A stretch of DNA of 34,582 nucleotides from GYS-P2D sp964522505 (GTDB lineage: Bacteria; Bacteroidota; Bacteroidia; Chitinophagales; Saprospiraceae): NCBI GenBank assembly GCA_964522505.1, contig CAZFWJ010000037.1, positions 1-34,582 of the forward strand, written 5' to 3'. Both the position numbers and the translations under genes were made by a program. The notes under the pieces were generated by a model, which searched no databases, was not told the DNA's origin, and saw only the letters and a list, made by a program, of their open reading frames with translations. Positions 1 to 8,840 of the stretch are shown in pieces. The first letter of the stretch is position 1. The number at the start of each line of letters is the position of its first letter.

Positions 1-1501
1 TTTCAAATATGGACGCATAGTCATCAATGTTACTCGTTACTATATCCAAGTCACCATCATTGTCTAGATCGACATAGACACTACCATTAGACCATCCATT
101 GAAATTTAGACCCCAATCTTCGCCAACCTCTTCAAAACTTAAGTCTCCAGTATTGCGGTATGCAAAGTTATCTATTCTTTCAGTAGGTATATTAAGACTT
201 TGTTGTAAAAGGCTATCAGACTTGCTAGGCGATTTCTCCCTTTTCTCAAAATAGTCCTTGTTATTAATTTCCCTTCGCGTTCCATTCGAAATGAATATAT
301 CCTTCCAGCCATCATTGTCCAGATCTGCCATCAGTGGACCCCAACTCCAGTCGGTAGAGGATATCCCCGCCAACCTGGATACATTGCTAAAGTCTGGTAG
401 AGAATCATTGATAGTTCCATTATTCATCTGTAGACTATTCTGCATATACTGATAGTGAAACCCAGAGTTAACCGTGCTCCAAAAGAGCGTCGGGTCCATT
501 CCAGCCATATTCGCTTTAGATCTTCTATTATCTTGGGCGGTCATGTCAACCTGAAAAATGTCTAATAATTGATCATTATTAAAGTCGGCAATATCCACAC
601 CCATCCCATAAAACGAAGTATTCTTCATCAGCTCCCTACTTAGTTCAGAAAAGGTCCCATTTCTATTATTAATGTAGAATAAATCTGGAGTGCTAAAATC
701 ATTCGACACATATAAATCTGGCCAACCATCCTGATTTATATCACCTACGGTTGCGCTTAAGGAAAGGCCAAAACTCCTCAATCCTGATTCATCTGTAACC
801 TTTACAAATTCATTTCCATCATTTCGATACAGGTTATCAGTCTCGATATCATTAACATTAGATTTCTTATACTGATAGTAGCTATTAGGCACATCAAAGC
901 TAGTCGGTGGATAGTTGGCTACATATAGATCAAGATCTCCATCCAGATCATAATCAAAAAATGTTCCTTGAACGCTATTACCTTCATCATCAAGACCATA
1001 CTCACTAGCCTTATCTGTAAAGCTTAGATCGCCATTATTTAAGTACAAGACATTTTCTTTTGGTCCAAACTTGCCTCCTACTGAACAATAGATATCCAGG
1101 TAGCCGTCATTGTTGACATCAACCATTGTCACTCCAGTATACCATCTATTATCACCCGCTACGCCCGCTGCTTCTGAGATATCTTCAAATTGGAAATTGC
1201 CTTTGTTTAGGTACAACTTATTAGGAACCATGTTCCCTGTAAAATAAAGATCAATTAAGCCATCATTATTGATGTCTCCTGCTGAAACTCCACCTCCCAT
1301 ATAGAGATATGGATAGGTAAAATAATTCAAACTATCACTTTCTGTTAAGTTATTTGCGAAGTAAATATTCGTGTGTTCTTCATCTGATGATTTAAATAAC
1401 TGTCCATCCTTATTGGTGTTAGAACCATCATCAGTACAGGACATGATCACCAACAATAACAACATACTTAAACCGGTATACCGCTGGAGTTGAAAGAGCA
1501 T
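1..1501 (-). CDS. VCBS/FG-GAP repeat lipoprotein (CRTAC1/ASPIC-UnbV type), C-terminus cut by window edge
   Basis: The frame is open from an ATG at 1501 to base 1, so about 500 residues are visible and the end lies outside. The protein starts with a hydrophobic segment ending in the lipobox VIMSC, which predicts a lipoprotein. It carries repeated calcium-loop-like motifs typical of FG-GAP/VCBS blades: GDINNDGLIDLYF, VDVNNDGYLDIY, GDINQDGWPDLYVSNDF, MADLDNDGWKDIFISNG and DGDLDIVTSN. The block around SNGTRREINN is typical of the Bacteroidota group annotated CRTAC1 or ASPIC/UnbV, whose members often sit beside susC/susD. The role is inferred to be surface glycan or protein binding; no enzyme motif is visible. 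It lies 184 bp downstream of susD behind a terminator-like hairpin, so it may be partly uncoupled. A possible promoter is TTG, 20 nt, TAAATTGT within 1530-1580 on the minus strand. Confidence 0.9.
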   Translation of the reverse strand, partial: MLFQLQRYTGLSMLLLLVIMSCTDDGSNTNKDGQLFKSSDEEHTNIYFANNLTESDSLNYFTYPYLYMGGGVSAGDINNDGLIDLYFTGNMVPNKLYLNKGNFQFEDISEAAGVAGDNRWYTGVTMVDVNNDGYLDIYCSVGGKFGPKENVLYLNNGDLSFTDKASEYGLDDEGNSVQGTFFDYDLDGDLDLYVANYPPTSFDVPNSYYQYKKSNVNDIETDNLYRNDGNEFVKVTDESGLRSFGLSLSATVGDINQDGWPDLYVSNDFSTPDLFYINNRNGTFSELSRELMKNTSFYGMGVDIADFNNDQLLDIFQVDMTAQDNRRSKANMAGMDPTLFWSTVNSGFHYQYMQNSLQMNNGTINDSLPDFSNVSRLAGISSTDWSWGPLMADLDNDGWKDIFISNGTRREINNKDYFEKREKSPSKSDSLLQQSLNIPTERIDNFAYRNTGDLSFEEVGEDWGLNFNGWSNGSVYVDLDNDGDLDIVTSNIDDYASIFE

Positions 1502-1611
1502 CAATCGAGATTTTTTAGCTGTTTAATAGGTGCATGTGTCACGCTAGTACAATTTACTGGCGTACGGTGAGAGTGTCAATGACTTTCTGATTTAGGATCA
1601 ATCAAAAGTTC

Positions 1612-1655
1612 ATATAAAAACAGAATCCATTAAAATTGCTCTTAATGGATTCTGT
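1612..1655 (-). terminator. Intrinsic terminator or attenuator after susD
   Basis: A perfect 14-bp inverted repeat (arms 1620-1633 and 1642-1655, 8-nt loop) lies 31 bp past the susD stop. On the minus strand the stem is followed by TTTTT then ATATG. It is placed to end most susCD transcripts before the VCBS gene. Whether it terminates fully or only attenuates cannot be told from sequence. Confidence 0.75.
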
Positions 1656-1685
1656 CGTATATGTTATACTAAATTGCTTCGCAGC

Positions 1686-3431
1686 TTAGTAACCCGGATT
1701 TTGCGTTAGAGCTCCTCCACTTAAATCAATCGATGCTATAGGGATTGGAAATAAATCAAATGTGTTACTATACGCATTCGTTTTTGGTCCAAAATTAGGA
1801 ATAGCACGTGATTCATTTGCAACATACTCAGTAAGCACCTGACTGGTTACTCCCCATCTTCTCAAATCAAACAAGCGATGTCCCTCCATCCCTAATTCTA
1901 ATCTACGCTCATGTCTAACAGCCATTCTTGCGAATGCCTGACTATCAAAAGCAGGGTATGGGGCAATTACATAGTTCGCTGCATCTTCTCCAGTTTCCGG
2001 ATCTGATTCAAAAGTCATATTTACAGCTCTATCTCTAACCTGATTAATATAGTTAAGAGCTAATCCTAAATCACCCGTCTCAACCGCAGCCTCAGCCGCC
2101 ATCAATAATACATCAGCATATCGCATTATGTTATAATCTAATCCCGAATGTACCTGACCCCAAACTCCAGTGCCTCTTTCAGCATCTAACTCATCTACTT
2201 GAAAAGCATTCTTTTTATTAAGGTAAATTCCAGAAATATCTGTGGCTGGTGTTCTAACCCAATCCATACCGGGATGTACACCAAAACCGTTAAAGTCTAT
2301 TCCTCTTCGGCCAATTGTATAATCTATTCTTGGATCCAGAGGGCCTTGATGAGGTGTAAATTCTGTAGGTATTGGATCATTATTTGCATCAAACAATACG
2401 TTTCCTTCTGCATCTGTTTGAAATGACGCTAGTGCATAATCGTTTACAATATCACTCTCATTAAAAGTCTCTAAAAGCGGAAGACCGTTTTCATCAGTCT
2501 TGAAAGCATTCGAAAGATCAATAGAAGGCATATAAAATCCACAACAAGATCCATAAGGCCCTCCACCAGCGTGACCCAACACAGAACCAACATTTCCGTT
2601 GTTAGATAAACCTCCATCGGCCACAAACTGTGCACTGAATAATGCTTCAGAACTAAGTTCTCCCGCAGCCGTAAAGTTGTTGAAGAACTCAGGTTGTAGT
2701 GCAAACTCTCCACTATTGATTACTTGGTTAAACTGCGCCAATGCGCCAGCCCAATCACTCTGATATAAAAGAGTCTTTCCTAAAAATGCTCTAGCTACAT
2801 TAGCAGTAGGCCTACCCGAGCCCCCTTGACCTGAAGGCAAATTATCAATAGCAAATTGAAAATCAGCTTCAGCCTGATCCCATGCAGGTCCAGGGTTAGG
2901 TTGATTAAACTCGTTATTGACAAAATTCTCAACTGAGACAATGGCTACATTTCCATACATCTTAGTAAGCTCAAAATAGAAGAATCCTCTTAAAAATCTT
3001 GCTTCTGCAGCTTGTGCTGTGAAATCTCCACCCTCAATAGACTCTATCAGAGCCAAGACGGCATTAGCACGATTAACACCTGAATATAAAACTTGAAATT
3101 TCCCTCGTAAATAACTATTGGATGGTAATATGTCAAAAACCTCCAAATTAAATAACTGCTGTTGATCACCATCAGTACTCCCTTTATGGGCATCATCTGA
3201 GATACAATCTGTCCACCAATTATCTGTTCCTTGTGCAAATTGTTCTGCCGAGCCGCCATTCCGTGCTCCATTAAGTATCGAGTATGCTCCTGTTAAGAGT
3301 AAATCTACCCCAGTATCATTCGCTAAGTTTTCTTCACTCAATGCCCCTACAGCTGGGACGGTAGTAAAGTCGTCACTACAAGATACTGCTACAAAAAGCA
3401 GTACCATAAAAAGATAAATTAAATTTTTCAT
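1686..3431 (-). CDS. SusD/RagB-family outer-membrane glycan-binding lipoprotein
   Basis: 581 residues, the usual length for SusD. The N-terminus has a signal segment ending in the lipobox VAVSC with Cys18, followed by acidic residues as expected for surface export. Family landmarks are visible: an N-terminal helical SusD-like part (AEARFLRGFFYFELTKMYG), TPR-like helices (ARAFLGKTLLYQSDWAGALAQFNQV), a C-terminal RagB part (NIMRYADVLLMAAEAA, INQVRDRA, RHERRLELGMEGHRLFDLRRWG) and the common ending QNPGY. SusD caps the SusC transporter and binds the glycan. It starts 4 bp after the susC stop, so the two are co-transcribed. The nearby GH16 enzyme suggests a beta-glucan such as laminarin; that is inference. 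Confidence 0.96.
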   Translation of the reverse strand: MKNLIYLFMVLLFVAVSCSDDFTTVPAVGALSEENLANDTGVDLLLTGAYSILNGARNGGSAEQFAQGTDNWWTDCISDDAHKGSTDGDQQQLFNLEVFDILPSNSYLRGKFQVLYSGVNRANAVLALIESIEGGDFTAQAAEARFLRGFFYFELTKMYGNVAIVSVENFVNNEFNQPNPGPAWDQAEADFQFAIDNLPSGQGGSGRPTANVARAFLGKTLLYQSDWAGALAQFNQVINSGEFALQPEFFNNFTAAGELSSEALFSAQFVADGGLSNNGNVGSVLGHAGGGPYGSCCGFYMPSIDLSNAFKTDENGLPLLETFNESDIVNDYALASFQTDAEGNVLFDANNDPIPTEFTPHQGPLDPRIDYTIGRRGIDFNGFGVHPGMDWVRTPATDISGIYLNKKNAFQVDELDAERGTGVWGQVHSGLDYNIMRYADVLLMAAEAAVETGDLGLALNYINQVRDRAVNMTFESDPETGEDAANYVIAPYPAFDSQAFARMAVRHERRLELGMEGHRLFDLRRWGVTSQVLTEYVANESRAIPNFGPKTNAYSNTFDLFPIPIASIDLSGGALTQNPGY

Positions 3432-3435
3432 TAGA

Positions 3436-6400
3436 CTACAATTTTATATTTAAACCGAATAGGATAATTCTTGAAATTGGGTTATTGTTTACATCCAGTC
3501 CGAGGGTAAGTGCATTATTCCCATTACCTGGCTGAATCTCAGGGTCAATACCCGAATAATCAGTGAACGTTAACAAATTAGAACCTGTTACATAAAATCT
3601 AAGTTCACCTATACCAGTTCCATCAAGTATAGATTGAGGCAATGTATAACCTAATTGTACATTTTTAAGTCGTAAAAACGACCCATCCTCGATAAAAAAT
3701 GAATTTGCTTCAATTTCTGAATTATTAAGTAATGTACTCAATGCAGGTGCCGTACCTTCTTGATTCGTACTTGAGAAACTATCGAGTACTCTGACACTTC
3801 GATTTCCATTAGGGAATGTTGGGAAGTCTGTAAACACTCTATCTCCATTGTAAATTTCATTTCCTGATACACCTGAGAAAAATGCAGAAATGTCAAATCC
3901 TTTATACGCAGCATTTAGATTAACGCCAAATGTGAAATCAGCATGTGGTGACCCAATAAAAGTTCTGTCATCATCATTAATGACTCCATCATCATTGATA
4001 TCTACATATCTAAGTCTTCCAACACCATCAGCTGCATCAGCAAATCCTTGATTAGGGCCAGCAGCCACTTCAGCTTCGGTTCTATAGATCCCATCTACCA
4101 ATCTACCAAAGAAAGATCCAATCGGTTGACCGACCTGAGTCCTATTAGCTGATGTTCCAGAAAATGGTATTATATTACCTGTCTGGAACGCACTAACTAA
4201 TTCTGTAACCTCATTAGAAAACGTTGATAACGTCGCATCTATTCCATAAGAAAAGCCACTTTTAGTGTCGTTACCGTAACCAAGACTGAAATCAAATCCA
4301 TTATTTTCAATTGATCCAATATTCACAAATGGTGCGGATGCATCAATAGCCAAATCATTAATAACTGAAAAATCCTGAGCAATCAGGTCTTCTGTTCTGA
4401 TGTTAAAATACTCAGCAGAGAAGTATAAACCACTATTAAACAAGCCCAGTTCAACTCCAAAATTAGTTGTTATGCTCGTCTCCCAAGTAAGAGCTGGATT
4501 GCCCACAGAGTTTAATATCGCTCCAGTATTTACATTACCATTAAAAGGGAAATTAGCGAACTGATCATTTAATACTGATATAGTTTGCGCTGGGTTAGCC
4601 GTAGGTACACTTTGATTACCTAACTGTCCCCAAGATGCCTTCAACTTAAGATGATCCACAATTCCTCCTTGGTTAAAAAAGCTTTCATTGCTTAGTACCC
4701 AGCCTACGCTAACAGAAGGGAATAAATCCGTAGTGTTTTCGGGGGCGAAATTTGAAGATTGATCACTTCTCACTGTAGCTGTTACAAAGTACTTATCATC
4801 ATATTGATAATTCACAGATCCAAAAATAGAACTCAAAGTACTTTCATTATCAAATGCGAAATTCACATTTGGCTCTCCTGATCCATTTTGAAGTGTATAA
4901 AACTCGGGGGACTCTATTAAAAATCCACTTCGAGAAATTTCAGAACCTTTCCCAGTATTTCTAACTGCTTCAGTTCCCACTAAGACATTTATTGTATGCT
5001 TATCAAATCCTTTAATATAGTTCAAGGTGTTAGTCCAAGTCCAATTTAGAAAATTTTGATTTTGCTCAGTTAAAGTGTTAACAGATCTTGGCTCCGAGTG
5101 TTCAGGATTAAGCGCTAAGAATCTCCTATCATTAAAGCTATTGAGATCTCCACCAAATGAAGTTTTAAACTTCAGTCCATCAACAATATCTATCCCTAAA
5201 AACACATCTCCAATAATCCTTGACTGTCGGAAAAAATCGTCGCTAGCCCTCGTCAAATCAGCAACAGGATTAGTTGCATTTGCGAGACCCGCAGACGCAG
5301 CAAAAGAACCTTCAAAGTCACCTTCGCTATCTCTTACTGGAATTAATGGATTAGTTCTAAGTGCTGTTTGAACTGCATTTCCAAATGTAGAATTACTTAA
5401 AGACACATTTAGATGCTGTCCAACAGTAAAACGGTTTGCAACTTTATGCTCGGAGTTTAACCGTACAAGTCCTCTGACAAATCCTGTCCCCAACTGTGTG
5501 CCTTCCCGATTCAATAAGCCCCCTGAAAACGAATATTTAGACTTTTCACTTCCATTTGAAACGGTAAAATCAATATTCTGTGTAGGAGCGCTTCTAAAAA
5601 TCTCATTGAGCCAATCGGTTCCTCCAGGAGCAACAATTGCAGGTACGGATGGACCATTTAACTGCGCAGGAACAGTGGCAGTAGTTCCTGACCCATACTG
5701 AGGGTGATTAAATTCCTGTCCATCATTTAATGTACTTTCTACAAGAACATCACCCAATTGCTGGGCATTCAATAGTTCTGGAAGATTAATTGCAGATGAA
5801 GTTCCAACATAGGCATTAAGAGAAAATGACGCCTTGTCTTGATTATAACTACCACTCTTAGTAGTTACAATAATAACGCCGTTAGACGCTCGCGCGCCAT
5901 AAATAGATGCTGCGCCATCCTTAAGCACATTGATTTGATCTACATCATTCGGATTAATAGCATTTAATATACTTCCATCTGTAGTCTGTACTCCATCTAT
6001 TATGTATAGTGGATTGTTATTGTTAACAGTACCTAAACCTCTAATTCGTACTGTAGGGGCTGCGCCAGGATTCCCATTGTTAACAATGGATACTCCGGAA
6101 ACTCTACCATCAAGAGCCTCTGCCACATTCACAAGTGGCGCTTTGTTGGCTTCATCTACATCAACAGAAGCAACAGCTCCTGTTAAATCTCCTCTCGTCT
6201 GGACAGCATAACCTGTGACAACGATCTCATCAAGGATTGCCGCATCAGGTTCCAGAGACATAGTGATAATTGATTGATTTCCAACCAATATCGTCTGTGG
6301 AGCATAACCTACGAAAGAGTAGGTAAGCGAAGCCGCTTCTCCAGACACATTAACTGAATAATTGCCATCGAGATCAGTAATGGTACCATTAGTTGTACCT

Positions 6401-6567
6401 GTCTCGATAATACTTACCCCAGGTAGACCAAGTCCGTCTTCATCAGTAATCACACCTGATACGGTGCGCTGAGAAAACAAAAATGTCGCTGAGAAAAGCA
6501 AAAACATCGTGAATAGATGTTTAGTGTTCTGTGCATTGCACAGAAATTTAATAGAATAGTTTCTCAT
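3436..6567 (-). CDS. SusC/RagA-family TonB-dependent outer-membrane transporter
   Basis: 1043 residues. A signal peptide (about 1-33) is followed by a CarboxypepD_reg-like domain (about 35-107; VSGVITDEDGLGLPGVSI), a TonB-box-like segment EIVVTGY (114-120), the plug (about 125-240; RVSGVSI, VRIRGLGT, PLYIIDGV, INVLKDGAASIYGARASNGVIIVTTKSG) and a long beta-barrel ending ILFGLNIKL. It imports oligosaccharides passed by SusD, powered by TonB-ExbBD. There is no extra N-terminal signalling (STN) domain, so it is not obviously coupled to a FecI/FecR pair. It is preceded by a 307-bp structured intergenic region and followed at once by susD. Confidence 0.97.
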   Translation of the reverse strand: MRNYSIKFLCNAQNTKHLFTMFLLFSATFLFSQRTVSGVITDEDGLGLPGVSIIETGTTNGTITDLDGNYSVNVSGEAASLTYSFVGYAPQTILVGNQSIITMSLEPDAAILDEIVVTGYAVQTRGDLTGAVASVDVDEANKAPLVNVAEALDGRVSGVSIVNNGNPGAAPTVRIRGLGTVNNNNPLYIIDGVQTTDGSILNAINPNDVDQINVLKDGAASIYGARASNGVIIVTTKSGSYNQDKASFSLNAYVGTSSAINLPELLNAQQLGDVLVESTLNDGQEFNHPQYGSGTTATVPAQLNGPSVPAIVAPGGTDWLNEIFRSAPTQNIDFTVSNGSEKSKYSFSGGLLNREGTQLGTGFVRGLVRLNSEHKVANRFTVGQHLNVSLSNSTFGNAVQTALRTNPLIPVRDSEGDFEGSFAASAGLANATNPVADLTRASDDFFRQSRIIGDVFLGIDIVDGLKFKTSFGGDLNSFNDRRFLALNPEHSEPRSVNTLTEQNQNFLNWTWTNTLNYIKGFDKHTINVLVGTEAVRNTGKGSEISRSGFLIESPEFYTLQNGSGEPNVNFAFDNESTLSSIFGSVNYQYDDKYFVTATVRSDQSSNFAPENTTDLFPSVSVGWVLSNESFFNQGGIVDHLKLKASWGQLGNQSVPTANPAQTISVLNDQFANFPFNGNVNTGAILNSVGNPALTWETSITTNFGVELGLFNSGLYFSAEYFNIRTEDLIAQDFSVINDLAIDASAPFVNIGSIENNGFDFSLGYGNDTKSGFSYGIDATLSTFSNEVTELVSAFQTGNIIPFSGTSANRTQVGQPIGSFFGRLVDGIYRTEAEVAAGPNQGFADAADGVGRLRYVDINDDGVINDDDRTFIGSPHADFTFGVNLNAAYKGFDISAFFSGVSGNEIYNGDRVFTDFPTFPNGNRSVRVLDSFSSTNQEGTAPALSTLLNNSEIEANSFFIEDGSFLRLKNVQLGYTLPQSILDGTGIGELRFYVTGSNLLTFTDYSGIDPEIQPGNGNNALTLGLDVNNNPISRIILFGLNIKL

Positions 6568-6638
6568 ACTTTAAAAATTTTCTTTTACATGATTACGACC
6601 CTACAAGTAGAGTCACGAATAGAATTAAGTAAACTTAG

Positions 6639-6689
6639 TTGGCTAGTTGTTAGCCTCGTAATAATACAGGCTAAATAATAATTAGCCAA
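6639..6689. repeat. Paired inverted repeats of GGCTA in the susC leader
   Basis: Four half sites occur in alternating orientation: GGCTA 6641-6645, TAGCC 6651-6655, GGCTA 6669-6673 and TAGCC 6683-6687. Each neighbouring pair can form a short stem. The outermost arms, TTGGCTA (6639-6645) and TAGCCAA (6683-6689), also match each other, so two small hairpins or one large one are possible. The block lies 72-122 bp upstream of the susC start, so it could be an operator for a dimeric regulator or a folded 5' leader RNA. Confidence 0.55.
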
Positions 6690-6817
6690 AAAAAAATTGA
6701 AATTATTTATCTCTACTCCTATGACTCCATTCCACATATGAGAGCAGGTAATAATATGATGGGCTTAATATTTATTATGCTGAGCCGATTGGCCCATCTT
6801 GGACTAAGAGGAAGGAG

Positions 6818-6829
6818 ATAACTAGTTAT
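6818..6829. repeat. 12-bp perfect palindrome ATAACTAGTTAT
   Basis: A perfect palindrome in the gap between GH16 and susC, 46 bp past the GH16 stop. It has the size of a dimer-binding operator, but AT-rich palindromes of this length also arise by chance. No regulator gene lies in the window to pair it with. Confidence 0.35.
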
Positions 6830-6874
6830 TAATGCAATAATTATGTCACTAAAATAAAAAACTGCAATATTCTT

Positions 6875-8068
6875 CTAGTCTAACTGGAATACTCTTATGT
6901 AATCAACGTCCATCTGCTGCGGAAACTCTGTAGTAGAATCGGGATTGCCTGGCCAGTTTCCGCCGACAGCAACATTAAATATGAAGAAGAATTCTTCATT
7001 AAATCTCCATGCCTCTCCCCTCGTATTGGCAGGAGTGAGGGTAAAAAACTTAGTTTCATCGATATACCACTCAATTAAATCTTCTTCCCAAACCAAACTA
7101 AACACATGAAACCTCTCAGCAAAATCTTCATCGATTGTTAAGGATGATCCATCGAATGTGCTATATCCTCGTCCTCGGGGTCCCCAATGTGCCGTGCCGT
7201 GGCTTGTAGCTGCTAGGTGACCTACATTTTCCATGATATCAATCTCTCCAGATGCTGGCCACCCAACATCATCAATGTTCTGTCCTAACATCCATATCGC
7301 AGGCCACATACCTTGACCACGAGTGATCTTAGCTCTTACGTCAATCCGCCCATATTTAAAAGACCTTTTATCTTTTGTTGTTATTCGGCCAGATCTAAAG
7401 TCACGAGACGTTTCTCGAGTAGCTCGTATTACAAGAGACCCATTCTCAAGAATCACATTAGACGGCTCGTCCGTATACAGTTGTAATTCATTATTCCCCC
7501 AGCCACATAAGTTGGGACAGCCATCTCCTAATTCAAAATTGAAACTGGCCTCATCTAATGTCGAACCATTGAACTCATCTTGCCAAGCCATGCTATAACC
7601 AAATTGTTCCTCTGCCGTGTTATAACCTTCTTCTGTCAACACTGCGTTATCGTTATCAAGAACTCTTATTCGTGCTTCCTCAGTGACAATATCCGCTCCG
7701 TCTGCGCTCAATACTCGTATCATTATGGTTTCATCAACCTCTTTGATCTCATCATCAAGTAGCTCAATTATAATAGTAGACGCATCATTGTTGGCCTCTA
7801 TAGTCACGGTAGAGCTAGTCCCAACGAAGTCCAATCCTGGCTGGGCTGTTTCTCCCACCACTTCATACGCAACCTCAATAGGTGTATCTGTCGTCTGATC
7901 AAGCACTAACCTTACGGAAAGACTCGGGGTAGACTCTAATACTTGTCTATCACTAATTGTCAATGATGGAAGATCCTCCATAGGCTCAATAATAGGCCCT
8001 GATCCTTCTTCACTTCCACACCCAAGAAATAACAATACTAAAAGTAATAGATATCCATATTTCATCAT
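6875..8068 (-). CDS. GH16 endo-beta-glucanase (laminarinase-like) lipoprotein with Calx-beta domain
   Basis: 397 residues. The signal segment ends in the lipobox LFLGC (Cys17). Residues about 35-140 look like a Calx-beta domain (LSVRLVL, PGLDFVGTSSTVTI, VDETIMIRVL, ARIRVLDND). Residues about 158-397 are a GH16 domain: WQDEFNG, GNNELQLYTD, RITTKDKRSFKYGRIDVRAK, MWPAIWMLG, and the catalytic signature GEIDIME at 274-280, giving Glu275 as nucleophile and Glu280 as acid/base with Asp277 between. GH16 enzymes with this pattern cut beta-1,3-(1,4)-glucans such as laminarin. As a lipoprotein beside SusCD it probably acts at the cell surface before import. The exact substrate is inferred from family and context. 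Confidence 0.93.
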   Translation of the reverse strand: MMKYGYLLLLVLLFLGCGSEEGSGPIIEPMEDLPSLTISDRQVLESTPSLSVRLVLDQTTDTPIEVAYEVVGETAQPGLDFVGTSSTVTIEANNDASTIIIELLDDEIKEVDETIMIRVLSADGADIVTEEARIRVLDNDNAVLTEEGYNTAEEQFGYSMAWQDEFNGSTLDEASFNFELGDGCPNLCGWGNNELQLYTDEPSNVILENGSLVIRATRETSRDFRSGRITTKDKRSFKYGRIDVRAKITRGQGMWPAIWMLGQNIDDVGWPASGEIDIMENVGHLAATSHGTAHWGPRGRGYSTFDGSSLTIDEDFAERFHVFSLVWEEDLIEWYIDETKFFTLTPANTRGEAWRFNEEFFFIFNVAVGGNWPGNPDSTTEFPQQMDVDYIRVFQLD

Positions 8069-8213
8069 GACAAAAATTTCTTAACCAAAGAAACCACTAT
8101 TTAAACAAATAACAACTGAGCAACTGTCGTAGTTTTTACTGATCCTGAGTATAACTTCAAGGGACTTAAGATTAGCCATACTGAATAGCGCAGATAGGCT
8201 GCACGGTAAAGGC

Positions 8214-8241
8214 CTTATTTGCAGTAACTAAAGCAAATAAG
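8214..8241. repeat. 9-bp inverted repeat just upstream of the transposase remnant
   Basis: CTTATTTGC (8214-8222) and GCAAATAAG (8233-8241) are perfect inverted copies with a 10-nt loop. The second arm ends 10 bp before the transposase ATG. It may be a transposase operator, a leftover element structure, or a hairpin limiting read-in transcription. Confidence 0.45.
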
Positions 8242-8251
8242 AATCAGAACA

Positions 8252-8602
8252 ATGCTCAAAGGACCCAGTATTTATGACTTTCAGCAGCAATATGGTACTA
8301 ATGAGTCATGCATAGATTCACTTGTTCAATGGTCAACGGGTTATTCATGCCGATATTGTGGTTACAAGAAGTATTGCAGTACTCATCGTTATGGTGAGCG
8401 CAGATGCAACAGATGCAGGAAGCCAGAATAGGCTACTGCGCATACTCTATTTCATAAATTGAAGTTTGCAATACACAAAGCCTTTATGATGATGTACTTC
8501 ATGAGTACTACTAAGAAAGGGATATCAGCCTTGGAATTACATCGAAAAATGGGTGTAAATAAGCGTACAGCATTGTTGTTTAAACGAAAGGTGATGGCTT
8601 AA
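8252..8602 (+). pseudogene. IS1595-family transposase, N-terminal part, with in-frame stop
   Basis: Translation from the ATG at 8252 gives 59 residues, a TAG at 8429-8431, then 56 more residues in the same frame up to a TAA at 8600-8602. The first part carries the zinc-ribbon of IS1595 transposases: CRYC (Cys33, Cys36) and CNRC (Cys52, Cys55). After the stop the family's conserved block continues: TLFHKLKFAIHKAF, then STTKKGISALELHRKMGV, then LLFKRKVM. An intact member has about 300 residues with a DDE/DDN catalytic core; that core is missing or unrecognisable here, so the gene is dead. It is too broken to appear as one long ORF. Confidence 0.85.
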
Positions 8603-8840
8603 ATGTCATCACCTCTGTTGTATAGGATGTGCAACATCTGACGAAGTGGCGGCAAGTAGATATAAGGCAGCATACATTATTGTCCCACAATAGACTATGA
8701 TGTAGATCATGGTGATAAAGTTGGAAATCTGATTTTGGAGAGAGTAATCATAAGGAGCGAGATGAGAGTCACCTAGCTAATTAGCCCTTCATATCGCAGT
8801 CGTTATTAGACGCTGTATTCGGCGCTTATCAATACTATAA

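Larger units (their letters stand above)
6568..6874. other. Structured 307-bp intergenic region between GH16 gene and susC
   Basis: No coding region is seen here. It holds two adjacent inverted repeats built from GGCTA/TAGCC half sites (6639-6689), a 7-bp inverted repeat GATGGGC/GCCCATC (6758-6764 and 6792-6798, 27-nt loop), and a 12-bp palindrome (6818-6829). As the region before susC it should hold that gene's promoter. The nearest -7-like string I found is TAAGTTTA (7 of 8 to TAnnTTTG) on the minus strand, without a convincing -33. No canonical terminator for the GH16 gene is visible. Confidence 0.6.

Noticed and set aside
5075..5371. 98-codon ORF opposite susC
   Set aside because: Lies wholly inside the SusC barrel coding sequence on the other strand, with no recognisable domain; a shadow of the real gene.
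6669..6696. GGCTAA/TTAGCC hairpin next to nine A as a terminator
   Set aside because: On the plus strand the stem is followed by A, not T; on the minus strand the T-run comes before the stem. Neither orientation makes an intrinsic terminator.
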